Shown piece after piece: positions 16,758 through 26,587 of a DNA stretch of 64,000 nt. The notes under the pieces were generated by a model. That model saw only the letters and a list, made by a program, of their open reading frames with translations, did not search any database and had not been told where the DNA came from. Source of the DNA: Winkia neuii subsp. neuii DSM 8576 (GTDB lineage: Bacteria; Actinomycetota; Actinomycetes; Actinomycetales; Actinomycetaceae); the NCBI RefSeq assembly GCF_000420405.1, contig NZ_ATUW01000001.1, positions 29,072 to 93,071 of the forward strand. The letters are read 5' to 3'. The position numbers and the translations under genes were made by a program. Positions within the stretch are counted from its first letter, which is position 1; every line of letters begins with the position of its first letter.

Positions 16758-17711
16758 CTATACGCCACGCCCCAACAGCACGTCTTCGACCCAGGCACGC
16801 GCAGCCACAAAGTCTTGATCGCGCGATCCTTCCGGAACCTGCACCACCTGGTGGTCCGCCCTCGGGTAGGAGCCAATAAAACGCACCTGCGAACAGTGCC
16901 TGTGCAAACCGTTTAGGACGGCCTGCACTCGCTCTTCGCGCACGTGCCCTTCAATGTCAATAGAAAACGAGTAGCTGCCGGGCCTGGCCGCCACCGGACG
17001 CGATTCAATGCGAGAGAGGTTCACCCCCCTGGCCTTCATCTGCTCCAGCATAGACAACAGCGCGCCGGCCTCATTCGAGCGAAGCTCTATCTGCAACGTA
17101 GTCTTGTCCGCTCCCGTGGGCTGGCCTGGCACCTCCGGCAGCGAAACTACTACAAAGCGGGTGCGCCCTCCCTTGTTGTCGGCCACGTTTTCCTCTACCA
17201 CTTTTAGCCCATAGCGGGTGGCTGATACGGCACTGCAGAGGGCGGCGTCGTAGCCTGCTTCGCCCTCGGCAAGCAGTTTCGCCCCGGCCGCAGTGGAAGT
17301 AGCGGGAACGTGGCGCACGCCCTCAAAGTGGGTGGTGAGCCAATTGCGGCATTGGGCCCAGGCGTGGGGGTGGGTGCCGACTCGTTTGATTTGCGTAGGC
17401 GCAGTGCCCGGGCGCACGCACAACGTGAAACCTACTGGCACGTAGATTTCGCCCACAATCACCAGGGCAGAGCCGTGCCCCAGGGCGTCAATAGTGGCGT
17501 TTACCCCACCCTCGACAGAATTTTCGATGGGTACTACCGCGCGCTTGGCCACCCCCTCGCGCACCGCATCCAGAGCGGCCTTCTCGCCCGTGCAGGGCAA
17601 CGCCGTGGCCCCTTCAGGAAGTACCTGGCTGAGTGCCTGCTCACAAAAAGTGCCAAACGGCCCCAGGAATGCCCAGGTAGTTTCAGCAGCTGTGGAAGCC
17701 AGGTTAGCCAT
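16758..17711 (-). CDS. pheA: Prephenate dehydratase
   Basis: A 317-residue monofunctional PheA making phenylpyruvate for phenylalanine synthesis. The catalytic domain spans about residues 10-190 with FLGPFGTFCEQAL, VVPIENSVEGGVNATIDAL and the TRFVVVS signature near residue 185. The C-terminal ACT domain (GALLSMLEQMKARGVNLSRIESRPV) provides phenylalanine feedback; the ESRP motif is intact. No chorismate mutase domain. Just upstream on the opposite strand is the giant membrane protein gene. Confidence 0.95.
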   Translation of the reverse strand: MANLASTAAETTWAFLGPFGTFCEQALSQVLPEGATALPCTGEKAALDAVREGVAKRAVVPIENSVEGGVNATIDALGHGSALVIVGEIYVPVGFTLCVRPGTAPTQIKRVGTHPHAWAQCRNWLTTHFEGVRHVPATSTAAGAKLLAEGEAGYDAALCSAVSATRYGLKVVEENVADNKGGRTRFVVVSLPEVPGQPTGADKTTLQIELRSNEAGALLSMLEQMKARGVNLSRIESRPVAARPGSYSFSIDIEGHVREERVQAVLNGLHRHCSQVRFIGSYPRADHQVVQVPEGSRDQDFVAARAWVEDVLLGRGV

Positions 17712-17765
17712 GGTTACTCCTTTTCGTATAAGTGCCCTACAAAGATACTCGACTAAAGTTAAACC

Positions 17766-20700
17766 ATGATTTCTTGCCCGCCTGTAGAAACCAGGACCAA
17801 ACGCGTGCTGCTAGTAGTTATCGCGGCACTGTTGGTTTTGCTTCCCCTGCGCGCGTTCGCAGATAGTTCCCCCTTGCAACGGCAGAGCGGGCACCTGGTA
17901 GTGATCGGCACTTCCGGGTTGCGCTGGCAGGACGTAGATTTTTCTGACCCGCGCGCAGCCCGGTTCGCTAAATTCGCTGAAGAGGGCACACTCGCCAACC
18001 TGGTTGCGCGTTCTACAGCAGCAGTGTCGTGCCCGGCGGACGGGTGGCTTTCGCTTGGGGTGGGCCAGCGGGCCACGCTTTCGCGGGCGGGGGGAAAATG
18101 TTATTTTCCGCGGCTTAGCTCGAAGACGGTGGCTGGGTGGGGCCCCCTAACGGACGGGGTAATTCCGGCCGGGCAGGTAGGTTTGGGGTTTTTGCGCTCG
18201 TCTCTAAAGCAGGCGGGCAAGTCGGTGGCGGCAGTGGGCCCAGGGGCGGGACTTGCTCTGGCCGACAAGCGAGGGCATTTGGATGCGCCCCCCTTAGACA
18301 ACGGGGGTGATTTGGCGGCCACCGTGGCCTCTGCCGCAAGTGAAAACGAAGTGACCATTGTGGATGCGGGGGCTGTGGATCCGGCTCACGCCCCGCAGGT
18401 GGGTTACGGACTCAACCCCACACCGCAAAACGGATACCCCACCTTGGATTCGGAGCCTTCTAAGACGAAACTTGCCCAGGCGAAAGTCCGCCAAATTTCG
18501 CAGATTTTGGAAGCCCTGCCGAAGAACACCCAAGTTTTGCTCGCTTCCTTTGGGGAGGGCAACGCGGTACCCCACCTGCAGCTGTTCGCCATGCAAACGG
18601 ACGCCTCCTCTGTGGGCCTCGCCAAATCCGGTTCGCTGCGCCGGGACGGGCTGGTGCAAACCGCCGACATAACCCAAACCATTTTGCAGACAGTGGGCTT
18701 GGAACCAGCCGAGAATGCCCCCGGGGCACAGGTGTGGACAGCTGGGCGCACGGGCAAAATGTCTTTTACAGACCGGCTCGATTCGCTACTTGACCGCTCC
18801 GCTAAAACCGACCGGGCACGAGTGTGCCAGCCGGCCTTCTTCATCTTGTGGTTCACCCTTTGCGGAGTGACCATCGTGGCGGGGATGCTACTTTCAGTAC
18901 GCGGGCGCAAGGGAACCGCCATAGAAAAGGTGCCCAAAGTTTTAGCCCAGTTGGCAGGGGCAATGCCGTTGGCCGCGCTGCTGGCCAATTTGATTCCCAC
19001 CTGGCGTTTTTCCACCGCCTCTACCCCTACAGCTGTGCTGGTATTCCTAACCGCGATACTTGCCACAGCCGGATTCTTAGTACTCACCGCACACGGGATA
19101 GCCCACTGGCTACGCCCGCACGTGCCAGCCAGTTTCACCCGCCCTCTTAATGCCCCCATTGTGCTAGCGGCCCTCACCCTAACGGTTTTTGCCTGGGTGA
19201 TCGCCGTACGCGCCCCGTTGCAACTGGACTCACCAACCGGCACCACCACCATCGCCGGCAACCGTTTCTTCGGTTCCGGGAACACCGAATTCACGCTTAT
19301 GGCGGTCTGCTTTGTTGTGCTCGCAGCCTGGAGCGCAAACGCCTGGGTCACCACCATTATGGGGCTGGCGCTGGCTGTCATCGACGGCTTCCCCACCATG
19401 GGTGCAGACTTCGGGGGCCCGCCCGCCATTTTGTTCACGACGGTGCTCCTTGCTACATGGGTGCGCGGTAAAAAGGTGCGACTGCGGCACGTGGCAGCGG
19501 CGCTTTTCGCCGCCGCTATTGGCACTGCTTTCTTCGGGGTGGTCGACTACCTGCAGGCTCCCCAAGCCCGCACCCACCTGGGCCGCTTTGTAGCCTCCCT
19601 CGTCGAGGGCAACGCCTGGCCCATAATTGCCCGCAAAGCCGAGGCAGCCTGGTTGACCGTCGGGGGATCTGCCGGAACCCTAGTCGCCGCCGCAGTCTTC
19701 TTGGTGGCTATAGGCGCGATCGCCTACGTGCTCTATTCGCCCAGGTACAAGACGCGGGTGCTGCCCTTCCACCGAAATGTTTTGCTCTCAACAATAATCT
19801 TGCTGGTGAGCGCCTCTTTGATAAACGACTCAGGGATGCTCATCTTGACCATAGGATTGCTGCTGGAAGGCAGCCTGATCTGTGGTGGGCTATTCCATAA
19901 ATCCGCCTGGTCGCCCTCGGGAAAAATAGCTCTAAGCCGGGCCCCCGCCCGCCGCCAGTGGCCCACATATTTTGCCGCCGCCACCGCCTGCACCATTCTT
20001 GCTGGCATAGCTCTAGCTGCCACTACTACGAGTCCCACCGACTCTAAAACCCACCACATCCAAGCAGCCAAGACCCCTGTGGTGGCCATCTTCACCGAGG
20101 GAATCCGTTGGGAAAAGGTCACCCCCCAAAATGCCCCCACCCTGTACCGGAGGGCAAGCCAAGGCGCAGCCGCCAACCTGGTACCCCTCTCCCTCTCAGG
20201 CCCCACCTGCCCCATAGATTCGTGGCTCGCAATAAATGCCGGCCAGAGGGCGTGGCGCAATTCCCTGGGCGGATACGAAATCTGTACGTCCTTACAGAAA
20301 ATGCCAGAAGTGTCCCAAGGCCAGCCCCGCCCCGCTCTAAAACGGTGGGACTACTATTCGAAGGCTATGGCCCAAATGACTAACCACCCCACCCTCGGGG
20401 CTCTAGGAGAAGCCGTAGAGCGAAACAAAGTGCGCGTGCGTGCCATAGGGCCCGGGGCTGCCGCCGCCCTCGCCAACGCCCGGGGCATCCCCCAGGGAAC
20501 CTTGCAAAAGGCCCCTTCTAATAATGGCGAACTGGCCCGCAAGCTGGCCACAGACCTGCACAAATACGATCTGACTTTGGTGGACGCCAACGCGATCAGC
20601 ACTGTTCAAAATCCCGACCGGGCCGCCGCGGCTACGCGCAGGGCAATCCGCGACGCCACCGACAAAACCGGCAACCCCCCGACGGAAGTACAGGTTCGCC

Positions 20701-22394
20701 CCCAGCTGCGCTCGCTAGCCAACCCCGAAGTAAAGGCAAACCTGAACGCAGACTCCGAAGACGCCCCCGACCTGCCAGAGGCTTCCTTCTCCATAAAAAC
20801 AAACCAGGAATCGGCAACCAATACCCAACGCGCCCAACTGGTTGCCAGCCAGAGCGAACGTCAACTGGCACGCCTCGAAGCAGCCGTGCGAGCGGTACCC
20901 CCCAACGCGCGCCTACTGGTGGTATCCTCGGCCGACTTTGGGGTGCGCTCCTACATGCAGACCGCGCTAGCTGCAGGCCCTGGAGTTGGTACGGCAGGCC
21001 TCGCCCGCTCATCCTCGGTGCGCCAAGACGGCATAATTCAGCTTCCCGACGTGGCCGCAACCTTAGGGCAGTGGCTGGGCTTCGACATGCCCGGCTCGGG
21101 CAGTGCCATAACCAACCAGATTGGTTTACACCACTCCTCCCTTGCCGACCGCCACGATTACCTGACCGACCAGGCCGACCGGGCCTTCGCTATGCGAGAC
21201 GTGCGCGCAGGGTTCTACGCCATGGTGGTCACCTACGCGGTAGCCGTCATTTTAATTTTGGCCGCCCTGTCGGTGGCAATGGCCTACGGGGTACACATAG
21301 CCCCTTCCGCCCGTTTGCTGGCCCGTTTTTGCGCCCTCACACTGGCTTCTATCCCCCTTGCCACCTTGGCCCTGCCGGCCTTCAAGTGGTGGCACTTTCA
21401 AGACACGCACGGCGCCCTAAATGGGGGCACTATGGCCCTAGCTGGCCTACTCGCTGCAGCCTGCCTGGCGGGCCCCTGGCGCGAGGGCGGGCGCCCGGCT
21501 TTGTCCATAGCCGTCGCTACCGCCGTTGCCATTGCGGCAGACGTAGCCACCGGCACCAACGCACTTATAGATTCGCCCTTCGGGTTCAATTCCCTAGCCG
21601 CCGCTCGCTTCTATGGGGTGGGCAACGAAACGTTTTCGCTGCTAAGCGTTGGGGCGCTCCTGCTCTCCGGTTGGGTGGGCACGCTGTTTACCCGCCGCTG
21701 GGCCAAGGCCTTAGCTGTGGTTGCCACGTCTCTTCCGTTCCTGCTAATTGATGCGGCGCCCTCGTTGGGAGCGGATTTTGGCGGCATCTTAGCTTTTATT
21801 CCTGGCATCTGCGTGCTCGTTATTTTGCTGGCCGGCTACCAGCTAAAGTTGCGTTGGATTTTGCCCATAGGGTTTGTTATGGCGTTTGGGGCAAGCTTCG
21901 TGGCACTACTGGACTGGCTGCGTCCCCCCAGTTCGCGTACGCATCTTGGGCGCTTCGTCCAATCTGCTCTTGATGGCGATCTGATGCCGATCGTCGTGGG
22001 CAAATTGCAAACTAACCTGCGGCTGCTGGGAATTTCTACGCTTAGGTGGGTAGTGTTAGCCGCACTCGTGGCTTTGGTGGTGTGGTTCTGCCTGTCGTAT
22101 CCGCGTTTGCGGGGCAGGGCACCTGCCCTCCCCGCTCCGTTGCTGCGAATGCTAAGGCCCGCCTATAAAAAGTTCCGCAACTGGTTGGGCAAGCACCCCA
22201 AAGTAACTGGTGGGAAAGTCCATCTTTTGCCTCTGCCCGCCTGGTTCCGCCCCTGTGCCTGGGCACTGCTGGTTACCCAGATACTGGCATTCGGCCTGAA
22301 CGATTCGGGAATTGTGCTACCCGGAGTGGCTGCCATAATGGCATTGCCGCTGGCGGCAGACACCATAATTGATTCGCTGCGGAGCCGCCCCTAA
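17766..22394 (+). CDS. Giant tandem-duplicated alkaline-phosphatase-like/polytopic membrane protein
   Basis: A 1542-residue protein made of two homologous halves (about 1-735 and 736-1542). Each half has a leading hydrophobic helix, an extracytoplasmic alkaline-phosphatase-like region, and then many membrane helices. Paired motifs show the duplication: LVVIGTSGLRW / VVAIFTEGIRW (residues ~40 / ~771), SCPADGWLSL / TCPIDSWLAI, FFGSGNTEF / FYGVGNETF (~500 / ~1285), MGADFGG / LGADFGG, and QARTHLGRF / SSRTHLGRF (~592 / ~1382). Role unknown; a surface-glycan or lipid-modifying enzyme is conceivable. The 3' end overlaps the converging GT2 stop codon. Confidence 0.8.
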   Translation: MISCPPVETRTKRVLLVVIAALLVLLPLRAFADSSPLQRQSGHLVVIGTSGLRWQDVDFSDPRAARFAKFAEEGTLANLVARSTAAVSCPADGWLSLGVGQRATLSRAGGKCYFPRLSSKTVAGWGPLTDGVIPAGQVGLGFLRSSLKQAGKSVAAVGPGAGLALADKRGHLDAPPLDNGGDLAATVASAASENEVTIVDAGAVDPAHAPQVGYGLNPTPQNGYPTLDSEPSKTKLAQAKVRQISQILEALPKNTQVLLASFGEGNAVPHLQLFAMQTDASSVGLAKSGSLRRDGLVQTADITQTILQTVGLEPAENAPGAQVWTAGRTGKMSFTDRLDSLLDRSAKTDRARVCQPAFFILWFTLCGVTIVAGMLLSVRGRKGTAIEKVPKVLAQLAGAMPLAALLANLIPTWRFSTASTPTAVLVFLTAILATAGFLVLTAHGIAHWLRPHVPASFTRPLNAPIVLAALTLTVFAWVIAVRAPLQLDSPTGTTTIAGNRFFGSGNTEFTLMAVCFVVLAAWSANAWVTTIMGLALAVIDGFPTMGADFGGPPAILFTTVLLATWVRGKKVRLRHVAAALFAAAIGTAFFGVVDYLQAPQARTHLGRFVASLVEGNAWPIIARKAEAAWLTVGGSAGTLVAAAVFLVAIGAIAYVLYSPRYKTRVLPFHRNVLLSTIILLVSASLINDSGMLILTIGLLLEGSLICGGLFHKSAWSPSGKIALSRAPARRQWPTYFAAATACTILAGIALAATTTSPTDSKTHHIQAAKTPVVAIFTEGIRWEKVTPQNAPTLYRRASQGAAANLVPLSLSGPTCPIDSWLAINAGQRAWRNSLGGYEICTSLQKMPEVSQGQPRPALKRWDYYSKAMAQMTNHPTLGALGEAVERNKVRVRAIGPGAAAALANARGIPQGTLQKAPSNNGELARKLATDLHKYDLTLVDANAISTVQNPDRAAAATRRAIRDATDKTGNPPTEVQVRPQLRSLANPEVKANLNADSEDAPDLPEASFSIKTNQESATNTQRAQLVASQSERQLARLEAAVRAVPPNARLLVVSSADFGVRSYMQTALAAGPGVGTAGLARSSSVRQDGIIQLPDVAATLGQWLGFDMPGSGSAITNQIGLHHSSLADRHDYLTDQADRAFAMRDVRAGFYAMVVTYAVAVILILAALSVAMAYGVHIAPSARLLARFCALTLASIPLATLALPAFKWWHFQDTHGALNGGTMALAGLLAAACLAGPWREGGRPALSIAVATAVAIAADVATGTNALIDSPFGFNSLAAARFYGVGNETFSLLSVGALLLSGWVGTLFTRRWAKALAVVATSLPFLLIDAAPSLGADFGGILAFIPGICVLVILLAGYQLKLRWILPIGFVMAFGASFVALLDWLRPPSSRTHLGRFVQSALDGDLMPIVVGKLQTNLRLLGISTLRWVVLAALVALVVWFCLSYPRLRGRAPALPAPLLRMLRPAYKKFRNWLGKHPKVTGGKVHLLPLPAWFRPCAWALLVTQILAFGLNDSGIVLPGVAAIMALPLAADTIIDSLRSRP

Positions 22395-23179
22395 CGCGAG
22401 TAGACGTGGTAGGGCTGAAAATCGCGTTGATTGCGCTGGGAGGCAGCGTACATTTCGGGCTTCAGAAAATGCCCTTCTAAACGCAGCCGCACCGTAGCGA
22501 TGCGCACGTCCTTGTACTGGTGGATGCGGTGCATTTGGCCCCGCAAGTCGTTGCCGGTTGGGCGGTGGGCAATGTCGCAGGGAACCTCGAGGGCGGTGTA
22601 ACCGGCTCCTAGTACTGCAATAGTGAGCGCGGTTTCCACGCCCCATCCCGAGGCCAAAGGTTGGGCGGCGTCGAACGCTTCGCGGGTAATACACCGCTGC
22701 CCTGATAGCGGTTGGGTGGGCCGCCACCCCACCGCGCATTCAATAGAATTGCGGGCCAGACCCGTTACGAAACCGCGCCCGCCCGCGCCCGGCTGCGGCG
22801 GCAAAGCGGCAATGGCCATGTCCGCCCTGCCCGCCGAAACGGCCTCGACAAGAGGAGTAGTTTCGGCAGCCGATTCGCCCAGGTCAGCATCCAAGAAAAG
22901 CAAAAGGTGGGGGCTTGCGCCCTCGGCGTCGTGCATAGCCACAATATTCGCGCCGGTTTCCATGGCCGACGCCTTTCCCCGATTGACGGTGTGCCGCACG
23001 GTAGCTGCCCCGGCGTGGCGGGCAGCGCGCTGAGTTCCGTCGGTAGAACCGTCGTCAACCACCACGATCAAGTCCACCCCCGGGATGGCCTTACATGCTC
23101 GCACGGTGCCAGCTATACGGTCCTGTTCATCTTTAGCTGGGATTACAACCGCAACCTTGCGAGTTTGTGAGTCTGACAC
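22391..23179 (-). CDS. GT2 family glycosyltransferase
   Basis: A 262-residue GT-A fold glycosyltransferase: VAVVIPAKDEQDRIAGT, VVVDDGSTDGT and the metal-binding LLLFLDADLGE. The C-terminal LSGQRCITREAFD and WGVETALTIAVL resemble glucosyl-3-phosphoglycerate-synthase-like and dolichyl-phosphate-sugar-synthase-like enzymes. No membrane helices are evident. Its stop overlaps that of the giant membrane protein (convergent, 4 bp). Acceptor unknown. It may act with its neighbour in surface glycan assembly, but that is inference. Confidence 0.85.
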   Translation of the reverse strand: MSDSQTRKVAVVIPAKDEQDRIAGTVRACKAIPGVDLIVVVDDGSTDGTQRAARHAGAATVRHTVNRGKASAMETGANIVAMHDAEGASPHLLLFLDADLGESAAETTPLVEAVSAGRADMAIAALPPQPGAGGRGFVTGLARNSIECAVGWRPTQPLSGQRCITREAFDAAQPLASGWGVETALTIAVLGAGYTALEVPCDIAHRPTGNDLRGQMHRIHQYKDVRIATVRLRLEGHFLKPEMYAASQRNQRDFQPYHVYSR

Positions 23180-23352
23180 TCGATCTCCTGGCCTTTTTAT
23201 CTGCGCGAATGGGCGTTTTTAAGTGTAGACCCACAGCCGAAGGAGTGCCCAAACGGCATAAAATCTACGTAGATATTTTACATAAAAATTGCAAAGAAAC
23301 CACAGCTTAGCCAGGACAAAGATAGGGAATATCGCCACAGCCAGGTACTGTA

Positions 23353-24276
23353 ATGACCATGAGTAAAAAGTCACGCCGCAAGGCCAAGTATGCAGCCCGC
23401 AGGGCACAGATCGACGCCCTGGTAGCAGAAAACGAAAAGAAGGCCCCCAAGAAGGAAACTTTCACGGTCGAATTCAACGAACGTCCCTTTGCAGGCTTTG
23501 CCCGCGAGATTGAACTCGTGGCGATGCGCGAGATCCTGCCAGCGGCAACGCTGCAAGTAACCGTCTCCGGCAAGCCCGTCACCTTGTGCACTATGCTGCC
23601 ACGCAACGCCCAGGCCCTCATCCACGACGACGGCACCATAAAGGTTGCCCTCAACACGCGCAATCGCTCTGGCGACCCTGCCCACGACCTCGCCCTAGTG
23701 CTGGATAGGGCCCTAAAGGCCAAACCGGGAACTACCATCGAAGGTCTAGACCCGCGTACCGAGGCGCCAGCCCTTACCGAACTTTTAGATCCCGCCGAAA
23801 TGGGCACCTTTACCTTGCACAACAATTTCGAATTTTGGCTGGACGAAGCCACCGAGCGCACCCCCGAGGTGGAACGCGCCATCGAAGAATCTGCCGACTC
23901 GATTGTGCAGATGGGCGAAGTTGCTGGCCACCGTGGCGCCTATTGGGCCGACATGACCCACCCGTTCTTGCGGTGGGTCCTCTCTGAAGACGAAGAGGAC
24001 GTACTAAATGCCCTGGCCCGCCTGCGCGCAGCCGGCAAATTGAACGTGGGCGAGGGCAGCGACTTTATTGGGGCGTTCCGCGCCTGTGGCCTGGTTGCCC
24101 CCGTCTTCCAACTTTCCGACGAGGCCGAAATCGAGCATCTGAGCGCAGATCTTGCTGAACCACTTGCCCAACTGACCGAGGGGCTGCAAGCTGCACTGAA
24201 AGAGACCACCCCCCTGACCGATGCTGAGCGGCGAGCCAAAGCCGGGATCGTTTCCAGGCAGGTTTCGTTGCGCTAA
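23353..24276 (+). CDS. DUF5926 family protein
   Basis: A 307-residue soluble protein. The N-terminus is very basic (SKKSRRKAKYAARRAQID) and the next 150 residues match the actinobacterial DUF5926 family (FNERPFAGFAREIELVAMREILPAAT, LLDPAEMGTFTLHNNFEFWLD). The N-terminal part recalls SEC-C/nucleic-acid-associated proteins, but no function is known. In actinobacteria it commonly lies near a GT2 gene and pheA, as here. A strong terminator follows. The first codons offer ATG at 23353 or 23359. Confidence 0.85.
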   Translation: MTMSKKSRRKAKYAARRAQIDALVAENEKKAPKKETFTVEFNERPFAGFAREIELVAMREILPAATLQVTVSGKPVTLCTMLPRNAQALIHDDGTIKVALNTRNRSGDPAHDLALVLDRALKAKPGTTIEGLDPRTEAPALTELLDPAEMGTFTLHNNFEFWLDEATERTPEVERAIEESADSIVQMGEVAGHRGAYWADMTHPFLRWVLSEDEEDVLNALARLRAAGKLNVGEGSDFIGAFRACGLVAPVFQLSDEAEIEHLSADLAEPLAQLTEGLQAALKETTPLTDAERRAKAGIVSRQVSLR

Positions 24277-24307
24277 CAAAATCCCCAAAATACAGGGGAA
24301 ATATTAG

Positions 24308-24340
24308 GAGGCGGGTCCACTGGGCCCGCCTCTAACTTTT
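24308..24340 (+). terminator. Terminator of the DUF5926 gene
   Basis: GAGGCGGG (24308-24315) / CCCGCCTC (24325-24332) stem with extra pairing in the loop, then TAACTTTT; 32 nt after the stop. Confidence 0.85.
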
Positions 24341-24416
24341 GAGACGCCCATTCCGGTTAATGAAATGCACAGTTGCAGCGCAGGCTTTTGCCGGCTTTGG
24401 CGTGCACAATAGAAGT

Positions 24417-26090
24417 ATGCACGAAAGAGCTGGAATCAAAGCAACATCCGCAGACCTCATCAACGTCGACGAAGTCCTATCCGCCTACTACGACATAGAA
24501 CCCGATCCAACCAACCCGAACCAGCAGGTTGTTTTCGGCACCTCGGGCCACCGTGGGTCCTCCCTTGACGGCGCTTTCAACGAAGCCCACATCGTTGCCA
24601 CCACCGCAGCCATTGTGGAATACCGAAAAGACCGCGGCATCGACGGCCCCCTATTTATCGGCCGCGACACACATGCTCTCTCCGAGCCGGCCTGGCGCAC
24701 GGCAATTCAAGTATTGGCAGCCGCAGGCGTAACCGTGCGCATCGACTCGCGCGATTCCTACACTCCCACCCCCGCTGTTTCTCACGCAATATTGCGGGCC
24801 AACGGGGCCAACACCCACCACGGGGTGCGGCAAGAGGGCGAGGGACTGGCAGACGGAATTGTGGTTACGCCCTCGCACAATCCCCCACGCGACGGCGGTT
24901 TCAAGTACAACCCGCCCACCGGAGGGCCGGCCGACACGAACGCTACCGAACCCATTGCGGCTAGGGCAAACGAACTGCTGAAGGATTGGCAGTCCATCCC
25001 GCGGATTCCCGCAGACCAAATCCATTCCGACAAGCATGTAGAACGCTACGACTATTTGGGCTCCTACGTCGACGATTTGGCTTCGGTAATCGACATGGAC
25101 GCGATCCGCGACGCCGGGGTGCGCATTGGGGCCGATCCCCTGGGCGGCGCCTCCGTCGACTACTGGGCGGCAATTGCCGAAAAATATGCCCTCGACCTTA
25201 CAGTCGTGAACCCTACTGTCGACCCCACCTGGTCTTTCATGACCCTGGATTGGGACGGCAAGATCCGCATGGATTGTTCTTCGCCCTCGGCAATGGCTTC
25301 CCTACTAGAAAAAATGACCCCGGATTCGGATGGCAACACCCCCTACGACATTGCCACCGGCAACGATGCCGATTCCGACAGGCACGGCATTGTTACTGCC
25401 GACGGGCTGATGAACCCCAACCACTACCTGGCTGTGGCCATCGAATACTTGTACACGCACCGGCCCCAATGGGATTCCAAGTGTGCGGTGGGCAAGACCT
25501 TGGTGTCCTCGAGGTTGATCGACGCTGTTGCTGCCGACTTGGGGCGCGAACTGGTAGAGGTTCCGGTCGGGTTCAAGTATTTTGTTCCGGGCCTCCTAAA
25601 CGGTTCGATCGGTTTTGGCGGCGAAGAATCGGCGGGGGCTTCGTTCCTGCGCCGCAACGGACAGGTATGGTCCACCGACAAAGATGGCATCATCCTTGCT
25701 CTGCTCGCATCTGAAATATTGGCTGTTACAGGCAAGACGCCCTCGCAACTGCACGAAGAGCAGGTGTCTCGCTTCGGCAAGCCCGCCTACGCCCGCATTG
25801 ACGCCCCGGCCACCAAGGAAGAGAAGGCCAAGCTAAAGGCCCTGTCGCCCGACGCTGTAACGGCCTCAGAACTTGCGGGCGAGGCAATCACTGGCAAACT
25901 AGTTAACGCCCCTGGAAATAACGAACCGATTGGCGGGCTCAAAGTCAGTACCAAGAACGCCTGGTTTGCGGCTCGTCCGTCGGGTACCGAGGACGTGTAC
26001 AAGATTTACGCGGAATCTTTCGTTGGTGAAGATCACCTAAAGCAAGTGCAGCAGGCCGCTCAAGAAGTGGTTTCTGCAGCTCTGAAATAG
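24417..26090 (+). CDS. pgm: Phosphoglucomutase (alpha-D-glucose phosphate-specific)
   Basis: A 557-residue alpha-phosphohexomutase interconverting glucose 1- and 6-phosphate, linking glycogen/cell-wall sugars and glycolysis. Domain order is clear: N-terminal VVFGTSGHRGSSLDGAF, active-site phosphoserine loop VVTPSHNPPRDGGFKYNPPTGG (about residue 152), metal loop NDADSDRHGIV, sugar loop GFGGEESAGASF, and phosphate loop AARPSGTEDVYKIYAESF. Start set at 24417 (MHERAGIKATSADLINVDEV), the family start; the longer frame from 24339 is not family-like. No clear Shine-Dalgarno, so the message may be leaderless. Confidence 0.95.
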   Translation: MHERAGIKATSADLINVDEVLSAYYDIEPDPTNPNQQVVFGTSGHRGSSLDGAFNEAHIVATTAAIVEYRKDRGIDGPLFIGRDTHALSEPAWRTAIQVLAAAGVTVRIDSRDSYTPTPAVSHAILRANGANTHHGVRQEGEGLADGIVVTPSHNPPRDGGFKYNPPTGGPADTNATEPIAARANELLKDWQSIPRIPADQIHSDKHVERYDYLGSYVDDLASVIDMDAIRDAGVRIGADPLGGASVDYWAAIAEKYALDLTVVNPTVDPTWSFMTLDWDGKIRMDCSSPSAMASLLEKMTPDSDGNTPYDIATGNDADSDRHGIVTADGLMNPNHYLAVAIEYLYTHRPQWDSKCAVGKTLVSSRLIDAVAADLGRELVEVPVGFKYFVPGLLNGSIGFGGEESAGASFLRRNGQVWSTDKDGIILALLASEILAVTGKTPSQLHEEQVSRFGKPAYARIDAPATKEEKAKLKALSPDAVTASELAGEAITGKLVNAPGNNEPIGGLKVSTKNAWFAARPSGTEDVYKIYAESFVGEDHLKQVQQAAQEVVSAALK

Positions 26091-26145
26091 GGGCGGCGGC
26101 CGCCCGGCTGCTCCCAAATCTTTGCCCTCTACTTTAAGGACAGAC

Positions 26146-26508
26146 ATGGCAACCCAAGAACTAACCGTCCAGAATTTCCCGCAGGTAGTCGAGAAGGGAA
26201 TTGTCTTCATCGACTTTTGGGCCAGCTGGTGCGGCCCGTGCAAACAGTTTTCGCCAATTTACGAGAAGGTTTCCGAAAATCACCCGGACATCGTTTTTGG
26301 AAAGGTGGATACTGACGCGCAGCAGGAGCTGGCGGGGATGGCGCAGGTACAGTCCATTCCAACCATCATGGCCTTCCGCGATGGCATTGGGGTTTTCCGT
26401 ACGGCCGGCGTAATTTCCGCTACGGAGCTCGAGTCTGTGGTACAGCAGATTCGCGACTTGGACATGGAAAAGGTGCGCGCCGAGGCCGAGGCTGCTGCCT
26501 CCGAATAA
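26146..26508 (+). CDS. trxA: Thioredoxin
   Basis: A 120-residue thioredoxin with the redox motif WASWCGPCKQF near residue 31, the cis-Pro in VQSIPTIMAF and a slightly extended acidic/Ala-rich C-terminus. Start at 26146 with RBS TAAGGA 6 nt upstream. A general disulfide reductase; it stands 55 bp downstream of pgm and may be co-transcribed. Confidence 0.93.
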   Translation: MATQELTVQNFPQVVEKGIVFIDFWASWCGPCKQFSPIYEKVSENHPDIVFGKVDTDAQQELAGMAQVQSIPTIMAFRDGIGVFRTAGVISATELESVVQQIRDLDMEKVRAEAEAAASE

Positions 26509-26587
26509 AGGGTTCGGGCCGGGGGAGCCTAGAGCGGGTGCCACCCCGGCCTTGCCTGACTCGCGTGGGGCGATTGTTTGCCTGCGT

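Noticed and set aside
18404-19525. 373-codon antisense frame inside the giant membrane protein gene
   Set aside because: GC-rich antisense shadow; the sense strand shows conserved motifs and the antisense product is low-complexity.
26517-26551. GGCCGGGG/CCCCGGCC stem after trxA as a terminator
   Set aside because: Loop is 19 nt and no T-run follows on either strand.
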